Positions 1-7,399 of a stretch of DNA of 11,022 nucleotides are shown here, piece after piece. The position numbers were made by a program, and so were the translations under genes. Each line of letters starts with the position of its first letter. Position 1 is the first letter of the stretch. The stretch comes from Ghiorsea sp. (GTDB lineage: Bacteria; Pseudomonadota; Zetaproteobacteria; Mariprofundales; Mariprofundaceae), in NCBI GenBank assembly GCA_027019685.1, contig JALUWH010000172.1, forward strand, positions 1 to 11,022, given 5' to 3'. The notes under the pieces are model-generated. The model worked only from the letters and a program-made list of their open reading frames with translations, ran no database searches and was not told the DNA's origin.

Positions 1-11
1 TCTTTTTTATG

Positions 12-2189
12 TCACCGCCGTTTGCGATGGTGGGGTTGATGTTGCTTGGGTTTGCGCTCTGCACGGCTGTGTTGAGTGCGAAAGTTTATGCTTTGTTTAC
101 GACTGCCTTGTTTGAGGGGGGCAGATTGGTAGGCAGGAATTAGTTGATGTTCACCCGAGCCAATCAAATCACTTCGACCCATCTTTTTCAGTGCATCCCT
201 AAGCATAGGCCAATTATCTTTATCGTGATAACGCAAGAATGCTTTATGCAAATCGCGTTGTTTTTTGCGCTTGGGTACAAATACTTCTTCTTTATACCGT
301 GGTTTAACACGGCTAATCGCTTTGAGTGGATTACGCCCAGAGCGATACATGGCAGCGGCGGTACTCATAGGCGATGGCAAGAATGCTTGCACTTGGTCGG
401 CTTTGTAGTTGTTTTGTTTGAGCCACAAAGCAAGGCTAAGCATATCTTCATCGGTAGTGCCGGGGTGGGCTGCAATAAAGTACGGGATGAGATACTGCTT
501 TTTACCTGCTTCTTTAGAAAACTTCTCAAATAATGTTTTGAAATTATCGTATGTGCCAATACCCGGTTTCATCATTTTGTCCAAAGGCGCATTTTCGGTA
601 TGTTCGGGCGCGATTTTCAGATAACCACCCACATGATGGGTGACCAACTCCTTGATATAAGCAGGTGATTTCACCGCCAAGTCATAGCGTAAACCTGATG
701 CGATAAATACGCGTTTGATACCTTTAAGTTCACGAGTTTTGCGATACAATTGAATCAAAGGGTTGTGGTCTGTGCCCATATTCTTGCAAATATCGGGGAA
801 TACACATGATGGTTTACGGCATGATGCTTCAATCTCTGCCGATTTGCATTTCAGGCGATACATGTTCGCTGTTGGCCCACCCAAATCAGAAATTACGCCG
901 GTAAAGTTGGGTGTTTTATCACGTATAGCTTCCACTTCTTTGAGTACAGATTTCTCAGAGCGGCTTTGAATGATGCGCCCTTCATGTTCGGTAATTGAGC
1001 AGAATGTGCAGCCGCCAAAACAACCACGCATAATGTTGACGGAGTTTTTAATCATTTCATAAGCAGGAATTTTGGTTTCTTTGGCTTTGATATCGCCATA
1101 AGCCAGATAAGGAAGTCTTGAATATGGCAAATCAAACACGCTATCCAGCTCTTCAGTCGTTAAAGGGATTGGGGGAGGATTTATCCAAACTTCGCGTGTG
1201 CCATGGCGCTGAATCAAGGCTCTGGCATTGCCTGGATTGGTTTCCAAATGCAGCAAACGCGAAGCGTGGGCATAGAGCACTTCATCCCCAGCAACAGTTT
1301 CATAAGAAGGCATACGAATCACCGTTTTATCACGGTCTTTATTTACATCCAAAATAGAAACAGGCTCAACTTTTTCTCTGGTTCTGTGCAGCTCTTTTTC
1401 GTCACAAGCCTTGTCCGCACCTTTCATTTCATAAGGGTTAGGATGCTGAATCAGCTCACCTGGGGTATCAATTTCATGGCTATCCATTTCAAGCCAACCA
1501 TCAGGCACCGTATTCATCATCACGGCTGTACCGCGAATATGTTTCATGCTCTTAATATCTTCGCCAGCTGCCAAGCGGTGGGCAATTTCAATGATTTGGC
1601 GTTCACCATTGCCATAGACCAAAATATCAGCCTTGGAATCCATAAGCACGGAGCGGCGTACCTTGTCTGACCAGTAATCGTAGTGCGCAATACGCCTTAA
1701 GCTGGCTTCAATGCCGCCAATCACCACGGGAATACCTTTGAATGCTTCACGGACGCGCTGGGCATACACCGTCACGGCTCTATCAGGGCGTTTGCCGCCC
1801 ACATCACCCACAGTATACGCATCATCGGAGCGGATTTTTCGTTCAGATGTATAGCGGTTGACCATAGAATCCATATTACCCGCAGTTACACCCCAAAAGA
1901 GATTGGGTTTATCCAAAGCTCTAAAGTCATCGGCGGATTTCCAGTCGGGTTGAGCAATAATGCCGACTCTAAAACCTTGGGCTTCTAAAGCTCTGCCGAC
2001 GACTGCCATACCGAAGCTGGGTAAATCCACATAGGCATCGCCTGTCACCAACACAATATCGCAACTATCCCAACCAAGCTTATCCATATCCGCTTTGCAC
2101 ATGGGCAGTTGATAGGCGGGGGTTTCATGGGCTGCTGCCCAAAATTTAGGGTAAGATAGAATGGAGCGAGGTGCTTTAGCTAATGGCAT
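12..2189 (-). CDS. ygiQ: YgiQ family radical SAM protein
   Basis: This gene encodes a 725-residue protein of the YgiQ (UPF0313) family, close to the roughly 740 residues of the E. coli member. The N-terminal region carries the family's typical opening (SILSYPKFWAAA) and a cobalamin-binding-like alpha/beta stretch. The radical SAM core begins near residue 385, with the cluster-binding cysteines C390, C394 and C397 in IMRGCFGGCTFC. These three ligate the 4Fe-4S cluster that cleaves S-adenosylmethionine. The C-terminal 45 or so residues are rich in basic residues, Gln and His and look disordered. The substrate of the family is not established to my knowledge, so no reaction is assigned. I chose the ATG at 2189; an in-frame upstream ATG at 2237 would add a DSRLRGND peptide translated from a non-coding repeat. 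The gene lies downstream of trpC on the same strand but is separated from it by that repeat, so co-transcription is uncertain. Confidence 0.9.
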   Translation of the reverse strand: MPLAKAPRSILSYPKFWAAAHETPAYQLPMCKADMDKLGWDSCDIVLVTGDAYVDLPSFGMAVVGRALEAQGFRVGIIAQPDWKSADDFRALDKPNLFWGVTAGNMDSMVNRYTSERKIRSDDAYTVGDVGGKRPDRAVTVYAQRVREAFKGIPVVIGGIEASLRRIAHYDYWSDKVRRSVLMDSKADILVYGNGERQIIEIAHRLAAGEDIKSMKHIRGTAVMMNTVPDGWLEMDSHEIDTPGELIQHPNPYEMKGADKACDEKELHRTREKVEPVSILDVNKDRDKTVIRMPSYETVAGDEVLYAHASRLLHLETNPGNARALIQRHGTREVWINPPPIPLTTEELDSVFDLPYSRLPYLAYGDIKAKETKIPAYEMIKNSVNIMRGCFGGCTFCSITEHEGRIIQSRSEKSVLKEVEAIRDKTPNFTGVISDLGGPTANMYRLKCKSAEIEASCRKPSCVFPDICKNMGTDHNPLIQLYRKTRELKGIKRVFIASGLRYDLAVKSPAYIKELVTHHVGGYLKIAPEHTENAPLDKMMKPGIGTYDNFKTLFEKFSKEAGKKQYLIPYFIAAHPGTTDEDMLSLALWLKQNNYKADQVQAFLPSPMSTAAAMYRSGRNPLKAISRVKPRYKEEVFVPKRKKQRDLHKAFLRYHDKDNWPMLRDALKKMGRSDLIGSGEHQLIPAYQSAPLKQGSRKQSINFRTQHSRAERKPKQHQPHHRKRR

Positions 2190-2210
2190 GTGTTTTACGC
2201 CCCCTTTTTT

Positions 2211-2348
2211 GTCATTCCCGCGAAGGCGGGAATCCATGTCAGTTGCAATGTGTTACCACAAGAAAGAAAGCTTATGAGGCTTGTGGATTCCCATCTTCCC
2301 CTAGGGGATACTCTCTTGCTTTGCAATTCACCTAATCGCGGGAATGAC
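2211..2348. repeat. CATTCCCGCG-type inverted-repeat element (REP/MITE-like)
   Basis: The element begins with GTCATTCCCGCGA (2211-2223) and ends with the exact reverse complement TCGCGGGAATGAC (2336-2348). A second nested inverted pair, GGGAATCCA (2228-2236) and TGGATTCCC (2284-2292), lies inside, and a perfect CCCCTAGGGG palindrome sits at 2298-2307. The left arm can itself fold as ATTCCCGC / GCGGGAAT. This sequence type is a familiar dispersed intergenic repeat in proteobacterial genomes, where it is often mistranslated as a DSRLRGND peptide. The right half is interrupted compared with the compact left arm, which suggests a composite or partly decayed copy. It occupies most of the trpC-ygiQ gap and could affect read-through or mRNA stability; that is inference. 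Confidence 0.7.
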
Positions 2349-2361
2349 GCATGCATATTGC

Positions 2362-3150
2362 TTACTTGCCCAGCAATGTTTGCAGTGCTGCTCCTGGGTC
2401 ATCTTGGCGCATCAATGATTCGCCCACTAAAAAGCCATAGACATCATGTTGGTTCATCAGCTGAATATCATCATGGGTAAAGATGCCAGACTCGGTAATC
2501 ACCGTGCGTTCGTTGGGTATTTCAGAGAGTAAATCCAATGTGGTTTGCAGGGTAATATCAAAGGTATGCAGGTTGCGATTGTTGATACCAAGCAATGGCG
2601 TGTCTAAATCTATAGCCCGTTCCAACTCTTTGGCATCATGCACTTCAGGAAGCACAGACAATCCCAGTTCATTAGCTGCTGCACATAATTCCTGTGCCAA
2701 CCCATCTTCAATCATCGCCATGATTAAGAGAATACAACTTGCACCCATGGCACGTGCTTCAATGATTTGGTAGGGGTCTAGCATAAAATCTTTGCGTAAA
2801 ATTGGGATGTTCACTTGTTCACGAATATCGCGCACGAATTGGTCATTACCCTGAAAGTATTTCACATCGGTAAGCACGGATAAACATGTTGCGCCACTTC
2901 GTTCGTATGCTTTGGCAATGTTTACAGGGTGAAAGTCTTCGCGGATAATACCTTTGGATGGTGATGCTTTTTTCACTTCGGCAATCACGGCATTATTTTG
3001 GTTGCTAATGCGCTCGATTAAAGCACCTGCATAATCCAGAGGTTGCATATCTTTGGCTTGAGATAATAATGTTTGTTCGCTGACTTTTTGCTTGCAGCTT
3101 TTTACCCATTCGCGTTTATATGCCGCGATTTCATTTAAAATTGAACTCAT
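2362..3150 (-). CDS. trpC: Indole-3-glycerol-phosphate synthase
   Basis: TrpC closes the ring of 1-(2-carboxyphenylamino)-1-deoxyribulose 5-phosphate, with loss of CO2 and water, to give indole-3-glycerol phosphate in tryptophan synthesis. The 262-residue protein has the monofunctional TIM-barrel length, with no fused TrpF domain. Visible family motifs are AEVKKASPSKG (57-67, with E58 and K60), ILRKDF (117-122, K120 being the expected general acid), LPEVH (E169), GINNRNL (N190), ITESG (E220, S221) and FLVGES (240-245, phosphate binding). I chose the ATG at 3150 because MSSILNEI is a normal TrpC start; an ORF start at 3219 would only read back through the end of the endonuclease gene. The likely ribosome binding site is AAGG at 3162-3159, overlapping the endonuclease stop codon. 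The gene is the last of the trp cluster and is separated from trpD by a restriction-modification pair. Confidence 0.95.
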   Translation of the reverse strand: MSSILNEIAAYKREWVKSCKQKVSEQTLLSQAKDMQPLDYAGALIERISNQNNAVIAEVKKASPSKGIIREDFHPVNIAKAYERSGATCLSVLTDVKYFQGNDQFVRDIREQVNIPILRKDFMLDPYQIIEARAMGASCILLIMAMIEDGLAQELCAAANELGLSVLPEVHDAKELERAIDLDTPLLGINNRNLHTFDITLQTTLDLLSEIPNERTVITESGIFTHDDIQLMNQHDVYGFLVGESLMRQDDPGAALQTLLGK

Positions 3151-3158
3151 CGTTCTTA

Positions 3159-3163
3159 CCTTA
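3159..3163 (-). promoter_or_regulatory. trpC ribosome binding site overlapping the endonuclease stop
   Basis: On the minus strand TAAGG combines the endonuclease stop codon TAA (3163-3161) with a moderate Shine-Dalgarno AAGG. Eight bases separate it from the trpC ATG at 3150. Translation of trpC is therefore likely coupled to ribosomes finishing the endonuclease gene. Confidence 0.5.
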
Positions 3164-4843
3164 TGCTGCCCATTTAGGAATACTTGAAGCGATATTTGAG
3201 CTCCAGACCTCTTCATCATTGCATATTTGATTGTCTTTCCATTGTGCTTCTAACCAAGCTTGAAGCTTATTGGGGTTGTTGAATTTATAGTAAAGACCAG
3301 CTTGTAGGAATTCAATAAACTGTTCGATAGAAAGAGGAATAATTTTTGTTTGCCCACCATATAGTTTGGTGTGATTCTTATTGAGGTTAAAGTAGTGGGC
3401 TAAGGCTCCTTCACTAATTTTTGGGGCAACAAATAAGCAATATGTATCTTTACCGAGAGCTTCTTTCGCTTTACCAAAGTGTCTAGGTACAGATTCGCCT
3501 TCCATATTAAACTGAGTGTTCCCAGATGACATTGTAACTTCTGTAATAAGTCCAAAATTGTCATATTCTGCTTCAATATCAGGTTTCTGACCAGGAGCAT
3601 AATTGATTGGCATACCGTCAATGTCAGAGATGAAATTACCTTCAATTCTTTTTGCATAGTTCAACATGACTAGTGCCCTCCAAACATTCCACTCAAGAAA
3701 TAGGGGCGCATCGGGGATTTCTTTATTCTTAATTTTATCAAAAATATTAATAATTTCAGGGAGTAAGCTGGGCTGTTTCAAAGCTTTGGTTTGCTTAGAG
3801 ATATTTTCTTTTTTTATTTGTTGTTGAATTGATGATAGTAAGTCTTTTAACTCTTCACAGCTCTGCTCACCCAGTGACTTGGAATAGCCCAAGCTTTTTA
3901 TTTTCTTGATAAGTAGTTGTTGATTATCTGATAATAATGAAACGCTGGATGGTGAAAAAAGGAACTCTTTAAACGCTGATAATGTCTCAAACTCTTGAGG
4001 TTCACGCTTAACAGTTTCAAGAATATATTTAACCTCATCATATTTTTGGGGAGATATGATTAAGTGAAAAGTTTTTTTCTGAAAAGTAACAAGTTCAGTG
4101 CTTCTAATATAACGACTAAAAGCATCTGCATAGTCTTTCATATTAGAGCTTTTAGTTTGAATAAATTTTTTGCGACTATTTATTTTGCTTTCACGGGTTT
4201 TGAAGCTTTTTGCAGCAAACTCATCTGCGTAAATGTCCATAACAACGGTTTCAAAGCATTTAGCGACATATAGCTTTCGACTACCCTTAAATTTCTTAGC
4301 ATTTTCACGGAAGTCTTTAATTTGTTGAATAATCGAATCATATTTATCAATATGAGTTAATTGAGTAAAAAATAATGCGATTTCTGTTTTTGAAATACTT
4401 TCTAAATCAAAGATAATTCGAAGGAGTTCTAGGTAAGGTTTCACTTTGAATTCAATAATACTTGATTGCGTATGATAATGTGAAGGCAATTGAAATTTTA
4501 ATAGTTGCCGAGTAATGGTTTCATCAAGTCGTTTTTTTGATAATAGAACCTTTCCGATTTCTGTAAGCTGTATATTTGGAGACAGGTCAATAAAACCCAA
4601 AGATTTTGGGGCACGGGTAATTCTGTCTCTAGCTGCCAAGGCTGGATTTGAAGTTTGTTTGCTTCCCTGATAAAAATTAGATTTTGATAAGGTTTTGAAG
4701 AACTCGGCTTGTAAGGGTTCATTTCCAGACCATATTTTACCACTAAAGTGTTGATTCAACAAATCAATTTCAGGTATAATTTTCTCTAGTGTTCGAGGGG
4801 ATGTGAAACCAAAAAGGGTTTTACTTTTCGTTAGGCTAGCCAT
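3161..4843 (-). CDS. AlwI-family type IIS restriction endonuclease
   Basis: This 560-residue protein matches the AlwI / PleI / MlyI / Nt.BstNBI family of type IIS enzymes, which bind a short asymmetric site and cut or nick a few bases away. The N-terminal part has the family's conserved features: SPRTLEKI near 15-22, WSG near 38, and RDRITRAPKSLGF at 72-84, probably in the recognition domain. The C-terminal nuclease domain has E384 (EWNVW), D422 (QKPD), E435 (ITEVT) and E448 (FNMEGE). The spacing of 38, 13 and 13 residues equals that of E418, D456, E469 and E482 of Nt.BstNBI as I recall that sequence. Also similar are PRHF, YCLFVAP and TKIIPLSIEQF. All catalytic acids are present, so an active enzyme is expected. 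Recognition sequence is not readable; known members use GGATC or GAGTC. Whether it cuts both strands or nicks one is open. The start ATG follows the methyltransferase stop by 4 nt, with GGGAG in the methyltransferase's last codons as ribosome binding site. Base composition is AT-rich compared with the trp genes. Confidence 0.9.
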   Translation of the reverse strand: MASLTKSKTLFGFTSPRTLEKIIPEIDLLNQHFSGKIWSGNEPLQAEFFKTLSKSNFYQGSKQTSNPALAARDRITRAPKSLGFIDLSPNIQLTEIGKVLLSKKRLDETITRQLLKFQLPSHYHTQSSIIEFKVKPYLELLRIIFDLESISKTEIALFFTQLTHIDKYDSIIQQIKDFRENAKKFKGSRKLYVAKCFETVVMDIYADEFAAKSFKTRESKINSRKKFIQTKSSNMKDYADAFSRYIRSTELVTFQKKTFHLIISPQKYDEVKYILETVKREPQEFETLSAFKEFLFSPSSVSLLSDNQQLLIKKIKSLGYSKSLGEQSCEELKDLLSSIQQQIKKENISKQTKALKQPSLLPEIINIFDKIKNKEIPDAPLFLEWNVWRALVMLNYAKRIEGNFISDIDGMPINYAPGQKPDIEAEYDNFGLITEVTMSSGNTQFNMEGESVPRHFGKAKEALGKDTYCLFVAPKISEGALAHYFNLNKNHTKLYGGQTKIIPLSIEQFIEFLQAGLYYKFNNPNKLQAWLEAQWKDNQICNDEEVWSSNIASSIPKWAA

Positions 4844-4847
4844 TTTT

Positions 4848-5795
4848 TTACTCCCAAAACACTTTTTTATCTACTACCGCCGAGTTTTTTTGTATAGGGT
4901 CAGTGTTTGTATTGATAAATTCATTTAGGCGGCTTTGAACTGTGTTGATTGATTTGTCTGAAATATCACAGCCAATAAAATTGCATTTGTTTTTTATAGC
5001 TGCAACAGCAGATGAACCACTACCTAGGAAAGGGTCACAAACTGTAAAACCTTCTTCTGTACTTGCGTAAATCATAGCTTGAAAAAGCTCCACGGGCTTT
5101 TGCGTTGGGTAAGAGGCGTTGTGAATACGTTTAAAGCGCCAGACATCAGGGAATGATCGGTTTTTAATTTTCCGAGTATTTCCATTTGTGGCAAATATAA
5201 TATATTCATGTCTGCGACGATAATAATGCCCCATGCCAATGTTTACTTTATCCCAAGTAATAATATTTTTTACATCAAAGAAGCTTCGCACTGTATTACC
5301 CAAGCTCAATAAGGAATAAGAGTCGAACATAATGTATATATGCCCAGTAGATTTCTTTAGAACGCGCTGACATTCATTTAGAAAGATTGAGTAATTTTCT
5401 ACACTATCTTGAAACTCATCAAACCACTTGCCATTTTCTTGGCCTTTTTCAGAGTATTTGCCGACAATGCGCCCTTTCCCTAGCTTTAGTTGATTATTCA
5501 TCCCAGAGTATGCTGGGTCAGTAACGATAATATCTATACTGTTAGATGGGAGTTTTTGTAAGAATGAAATTGCATCATCTTTATAAATTGAAACTTCTTT
5601 ATTTTCATATTGAATAGAAAAGTTACTTTCGGGAAGTTGACTAAACTTCCTGTTTGTTTGAGCCTCAATAAATGGAAGTAACTGCTGAATACACGTCTTT
5701 GTTTTCTTCGTATTAATGCTATGCGTGGTACAATAGTTTTGTAAAATTTCTTCTTCGATACCATATTCTTTAGCTAGCTTATTTAGTTGGTACAA
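4848..5795 (-). CDS. Beta-class DNA amino-methyltransferase (modification subunit of the R-M pair)
   Basis: This enzyme should transfer a methyl group from S-adenosylmethionine to an exocyclic amino group in DNA and protect the host from the adjacent endonuclease. The 315-residue protein carries motif IV as DPAY (93-96, in VTDPAYSG), then a target-recognition region, then motif X as YPTQKP (229-234), and motif I as DPFLGSGSS (near 254-262). Motif IV before motif I defines the beta class. DPAY is a DPPY variant and favours N6-adenine over N4-cytosine, though this is not certain. The first 60 or so residues form a helical, Lys/Glu-rich extension ahead of the catalytic fold. I chose the TTG at 5795 because AAGGA sits 7 nt upstream; a TTG at 5828 would add 11 residues and overlap trpD by about 30 nt without a good ribosome binding site. 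The gene precedes its endonuclease by 4 nt, the safe order for a self-protecting system. Its sequence is more AT-rich than trpD. Confidence 0.88.
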   Translation of the reverse strand: MYQLNKLAKEYGIEEEILQNYCTTHSINTKKTKTCIQQLLPFIEAQTNRKFSQLPESNFSIQYENKEVSIYKDDAISFLQKLPSNSIDIIVTDPAYSGMNNQLKLGKGRIVGKYSEKGQENGKWFDEFQDSVENYSIFLNECQRVLKKSTGHIYIMFDSYSLLSLGNTVRSFFDVKNIITWDKVNIGMGHYYRRRHEYIIFATNGNTRKIKNRSFPDVWRFKRIHNASYPTQKPVELFQAMIYASTEEGFTVCDPFLGSGSSAVAAIKNKCNFIGCDISDKSINTVQSRLNEFINTNTDPIQKNSAVVDKKVFWE

Positions 5796-5796
5796 A

Positions 5797-6828
5797 TTAG
5801 ATTCCTTCCCTTTTATTTGTAAACGCAATCAATGCATTCAAAGTGGCTGTAGCTTTGCCATCATCAATGGCTTTGGCAACAACGCCTAGTCCATCAGCAA
5901 TGCTATCCACTTTACCTGCCACCCAAAGGGCTGCTGCGCTGTTTAACAGCACAATATCACGCCCAGCACCTTCTACACCTGCAAGGATATGTTTAATCAC
6001 TTCAGCATTGAAAGCAGCATCGCCGCCTTGCAAAGCCTGAGGCGTGGCATAAGGCATACCAAATGCTGCGGGGTCAATTTCAAAGCGGTGGCTTTTACCA
6101 TCTTCCACCCAAACGGCATCGGTTATCTCTGTCGTCGTAATCTCATCCAAACCATCGCGACCATGCACGATTAAAGCGCGTTTGGTACCCAGTTGCGATA
6201 ATGCACCTGCCACCAAATCCAATTTATCTGCGCCAAATACACCCAAGATTTGGTAATCAGCGTTAGCAGGGTTGGTCAATGGTCCTAACAGGTTGAACAC
6301 GGAGCGCACACCCATCTCACGGCGTACAGGGCCCGCATATTTCATGGCTGGATGACATTGCGGGGCAAAAAGAAAACCAATGCCCACTTCATCAATACAA
6401 TCAGCCACCTTTTCAGGTGAAATATCCAATTTCACGCCCAAGGCTTCCAACACATCAGCACTGCCAGACTTGGAAGAAATCGCACGATTACCATGTTTGG
6501 CCACAGGTACACCACATGCTGCTAAAACAATGGCAACGGTAGTGGATATGTTAAACGTGGACGCGCCATCGCCACCCGTACCGCAGGTATCGAGCAAACC
6601 TGATGCTTGGGGCGCAATCTTGGTCGCCGCACTGCGCATGGCTCTTGCAGCACCTGCAACCAATTCAGGGGTTTCGCCCAACATGCTTAATCCCATCAAT
6701 AATGCGCCGATTTGCGCAGACGTGGCTTCGCCCTGCATGATTTGGTTGAACACGGTTTCCGCTTGCGCGCTGCTTAAAGGGATGCCTTTTTGTGTTTCAG
6801 CAATGGCTTGTTGGATGTTGTAGCTCAT
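5797..6828 (-). CDS. trpD: Anthranilate phosphoribosyltransferase
   Basis: TrpD joins anthranilate to phosphoribosyl pyrophosphate, giving N-(5-phosphoribosyl)-anthranilate, the step after TrpE/TrpG. The 343-residue length is that of the stand-alone enzyme, not of the E. coli TrpG-TrpD fusion. The phosphoribosyl-pyrophosphate site is shown by CGTGGDG (82-88) and KHGNR (111-115), followed by SGSADVLE (121-128). The anthranilate-side loop has PAMKYAGPVRREMGVRSVFNLLGPLTNP (160-187). The reading frame is intact to a normal-looking end (ALIAFTNKREGI), so the insertion behind it did not truncate the protein. The ATG lies 1 nt after the trpG stop, with GGAG (6839-6836) inside the trpG end as ribosome binding site. 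Confidence 0.96.
   Translation of the reverse strand: MSYNIQQAIAETQKGIPLSSAQAETVFNQIMQGEATSAQIGALLMGLSMLGETPELVAGAARAMRSAATKIAPQASGLLDTCGTGGDGASTFNISTTVAIVLAACGVPVAKHGNRAISSKSGSADVLEALGVKLDISPEKVADCIDEVGIGFLFAPQCHPAMKYAGPVRREMGVRSVFNLLGPLTNPANADYQILGVFGADKLDLVAGALSQLGTKRALIVHGRDGLDEITTTEITDAVWVEDGKSHRFEIDPAAFGMPYATPQALQGGDAAFNAEVIKHILAGVEGAGRDIVLLNSAAALWVAGKVDSIADGLGVVAKAIDDGKATATLNALIAFTNKREGI
5802..5810 (-). promoter_or_regulatory. Strong ribosome binding site inside the trpD 3' end
   Basis: Minus-strand GGGAAGGAA lies within the last codons of trpD, 6 to 7 nt before the TTG at 5795. It is the best Shine-Dalgarno match near this junction and decides the methyltransferase start. Its place in trpD suggests it could originally have served trpC before the cassette arrived; that is inference. 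Confidence 0.55.
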
Positions 6829-6829
6829 A

Positions 6830-7399
6830 TCATAACTCCAAAAAGTTTTTCAGCATGGTATGTCCATGTTCGGTGAGAATAGATTCAGGATGAAATTGCA
6901 GCCCGAATGTTGGATGCTCTTTATGTCTTAAGCCCATGAGTTCGCCTTCTTCTGTCCACGCTGTACGCACAAGCGCATCAGGCAAAGGCTCATCTACAAT
7001 CAAGGAATGGTAACGGGTAGCAGTGAATGGGGTAGGTAAACCTTTGAAAATACCCGCCTCATCATGGTGGATGGGGCTTACTTTACCGTGCATCAAGCGC
7101 GGTGCACGAATCACTTTACCGCCAAAGACTTCGCCAATGGATTGATGCCCAAGGCATACACCCAAAATAGGAAGTGTACCTGAAAAGTGTTCAATCACGG
7201 CCTTGGAAATGCCTGCTTCTGCGGGGGTGCAAGGGCCAGGTGAAATCAAAACGCGTGAGGGTTTTAAATCTTCAATTTCAGCAATGCTGATTTTATCATT
7301 GCGATAGACTTGCGGTACATCACCAAGTTCGCCCAAATATTGCACCAAGTTGAATGTAAACGAATCGTAGTTATCAATAACCAATGTTGCCGCACTCAT
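6830..7399 (-). CDS. trpG: Anthranilate synthase component II (glutamine amidotransferase)
   Basis: TrpG releases ammonia from glutamine and passes it to TrpE for anthranilate formation; in many bacteria the same subunit also serves 4-amino-4-deoxychorismate synthase (PabA). The 189-residue protein is a class I amidotransferase with oxyanion loop SPGPCTP, nucleophile C82 in GVCLGHQ, and the H170/E172 pair in QFHPES. The family opening LVIDNYDSFTFNLVQYL starts at residue 6. I chose the ATG at 7399, which overlaps the trpE stop in ATGA and has GGAG 7 nt upstream. An upstream in-frame ATG at 7486 lies within trpE and would add 29 residues that do not fit the family. The overlap suggests translational coupling that keeps the two subunits in balance. 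Confidence 0.95.
   Translation of the reverse strand: MSAATLVIDNYDSFTFNLVQYLGELGDVPQVYRNDKISIAEIEDLKPSRVLISPGPCTPAEAGISKAVIEHFSGTLPILGVCLGHQSIGEVFGGKVIRAPRLMHGKVSPIHHDEAGIFKGLPTPFTATRYHSLIVDEPLPDALVRTAWTEEGELMGLRHKEHPTFGLQFHPESILTEHGHTMLKNFLEL

Larger units (their letters stand above)
3151..5796 (-). mobile_element. Restriction-modification cassette inserted between trpD and trpC
   Basis: A two-gene, AT-rich segment lies exactly between trpD and trpC, which are neighbours in many proteobacterial trp operons. It holds a DNA methyltransferase followed by an AlwI-family endonuclease, both on the trp strand. I see no transposase, no integrase, and no terminal inverted repeats or target duplication at its edges. 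Its boundaries are drawn at the trpD stop and the trpC start and are therefore maximal. That it was acquired by transfer is inferred from base composition, gene content and the interrupted operon order. Confidence 0.7.

Noticed and set aside
1203..1670. 155-codon plus-strand frame opposite ygiQ
   Set aside because: It is antisense to well-conserved ygiQ sequence, has no ribosome binding site of note and no recognisable domain.
2201..2236. Left arm of the repeat as intrinsic terminator for trpC
   Set aside because: On the trpC strand the hairpin is followed by A residues, not a U run, so it does not fit an intrinsic terminator in that direction.
2190..2237. N-terminal extension of the ygiQ reading frame (DSRLRGND peptide)
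   Set aside because: It is translated from the left arm of the CATTCCCGCG repeat; the family's natural start is at 2189.
3151..3219. Upstream in-frame start for trpC
   Set aside because: It overlaps the end of the endonuclease gene in another frame, adds no family-like residues and has a poorer start context than ATG 3150.
3400..3657. 85-codon minus-strand frame inside the endonuclease gene
   Set aside because: It overlaps the catalytic region of the endonuclease in another frame and has no independent evidence.
5811..5850. Internal promoter for the methyltransferase in the trpD 3' end
   Set aside because: Only weak matches (TTGAAT with CAAATA at 16 bp) were found, in sequence constrained by trpD coding.
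6380..6823. 147-codon plus-strand frame opposite trpD
   Set aside because: It is a shadow of the trpD codon pattern, with low-complexity Ala/Pro/Ser composition.
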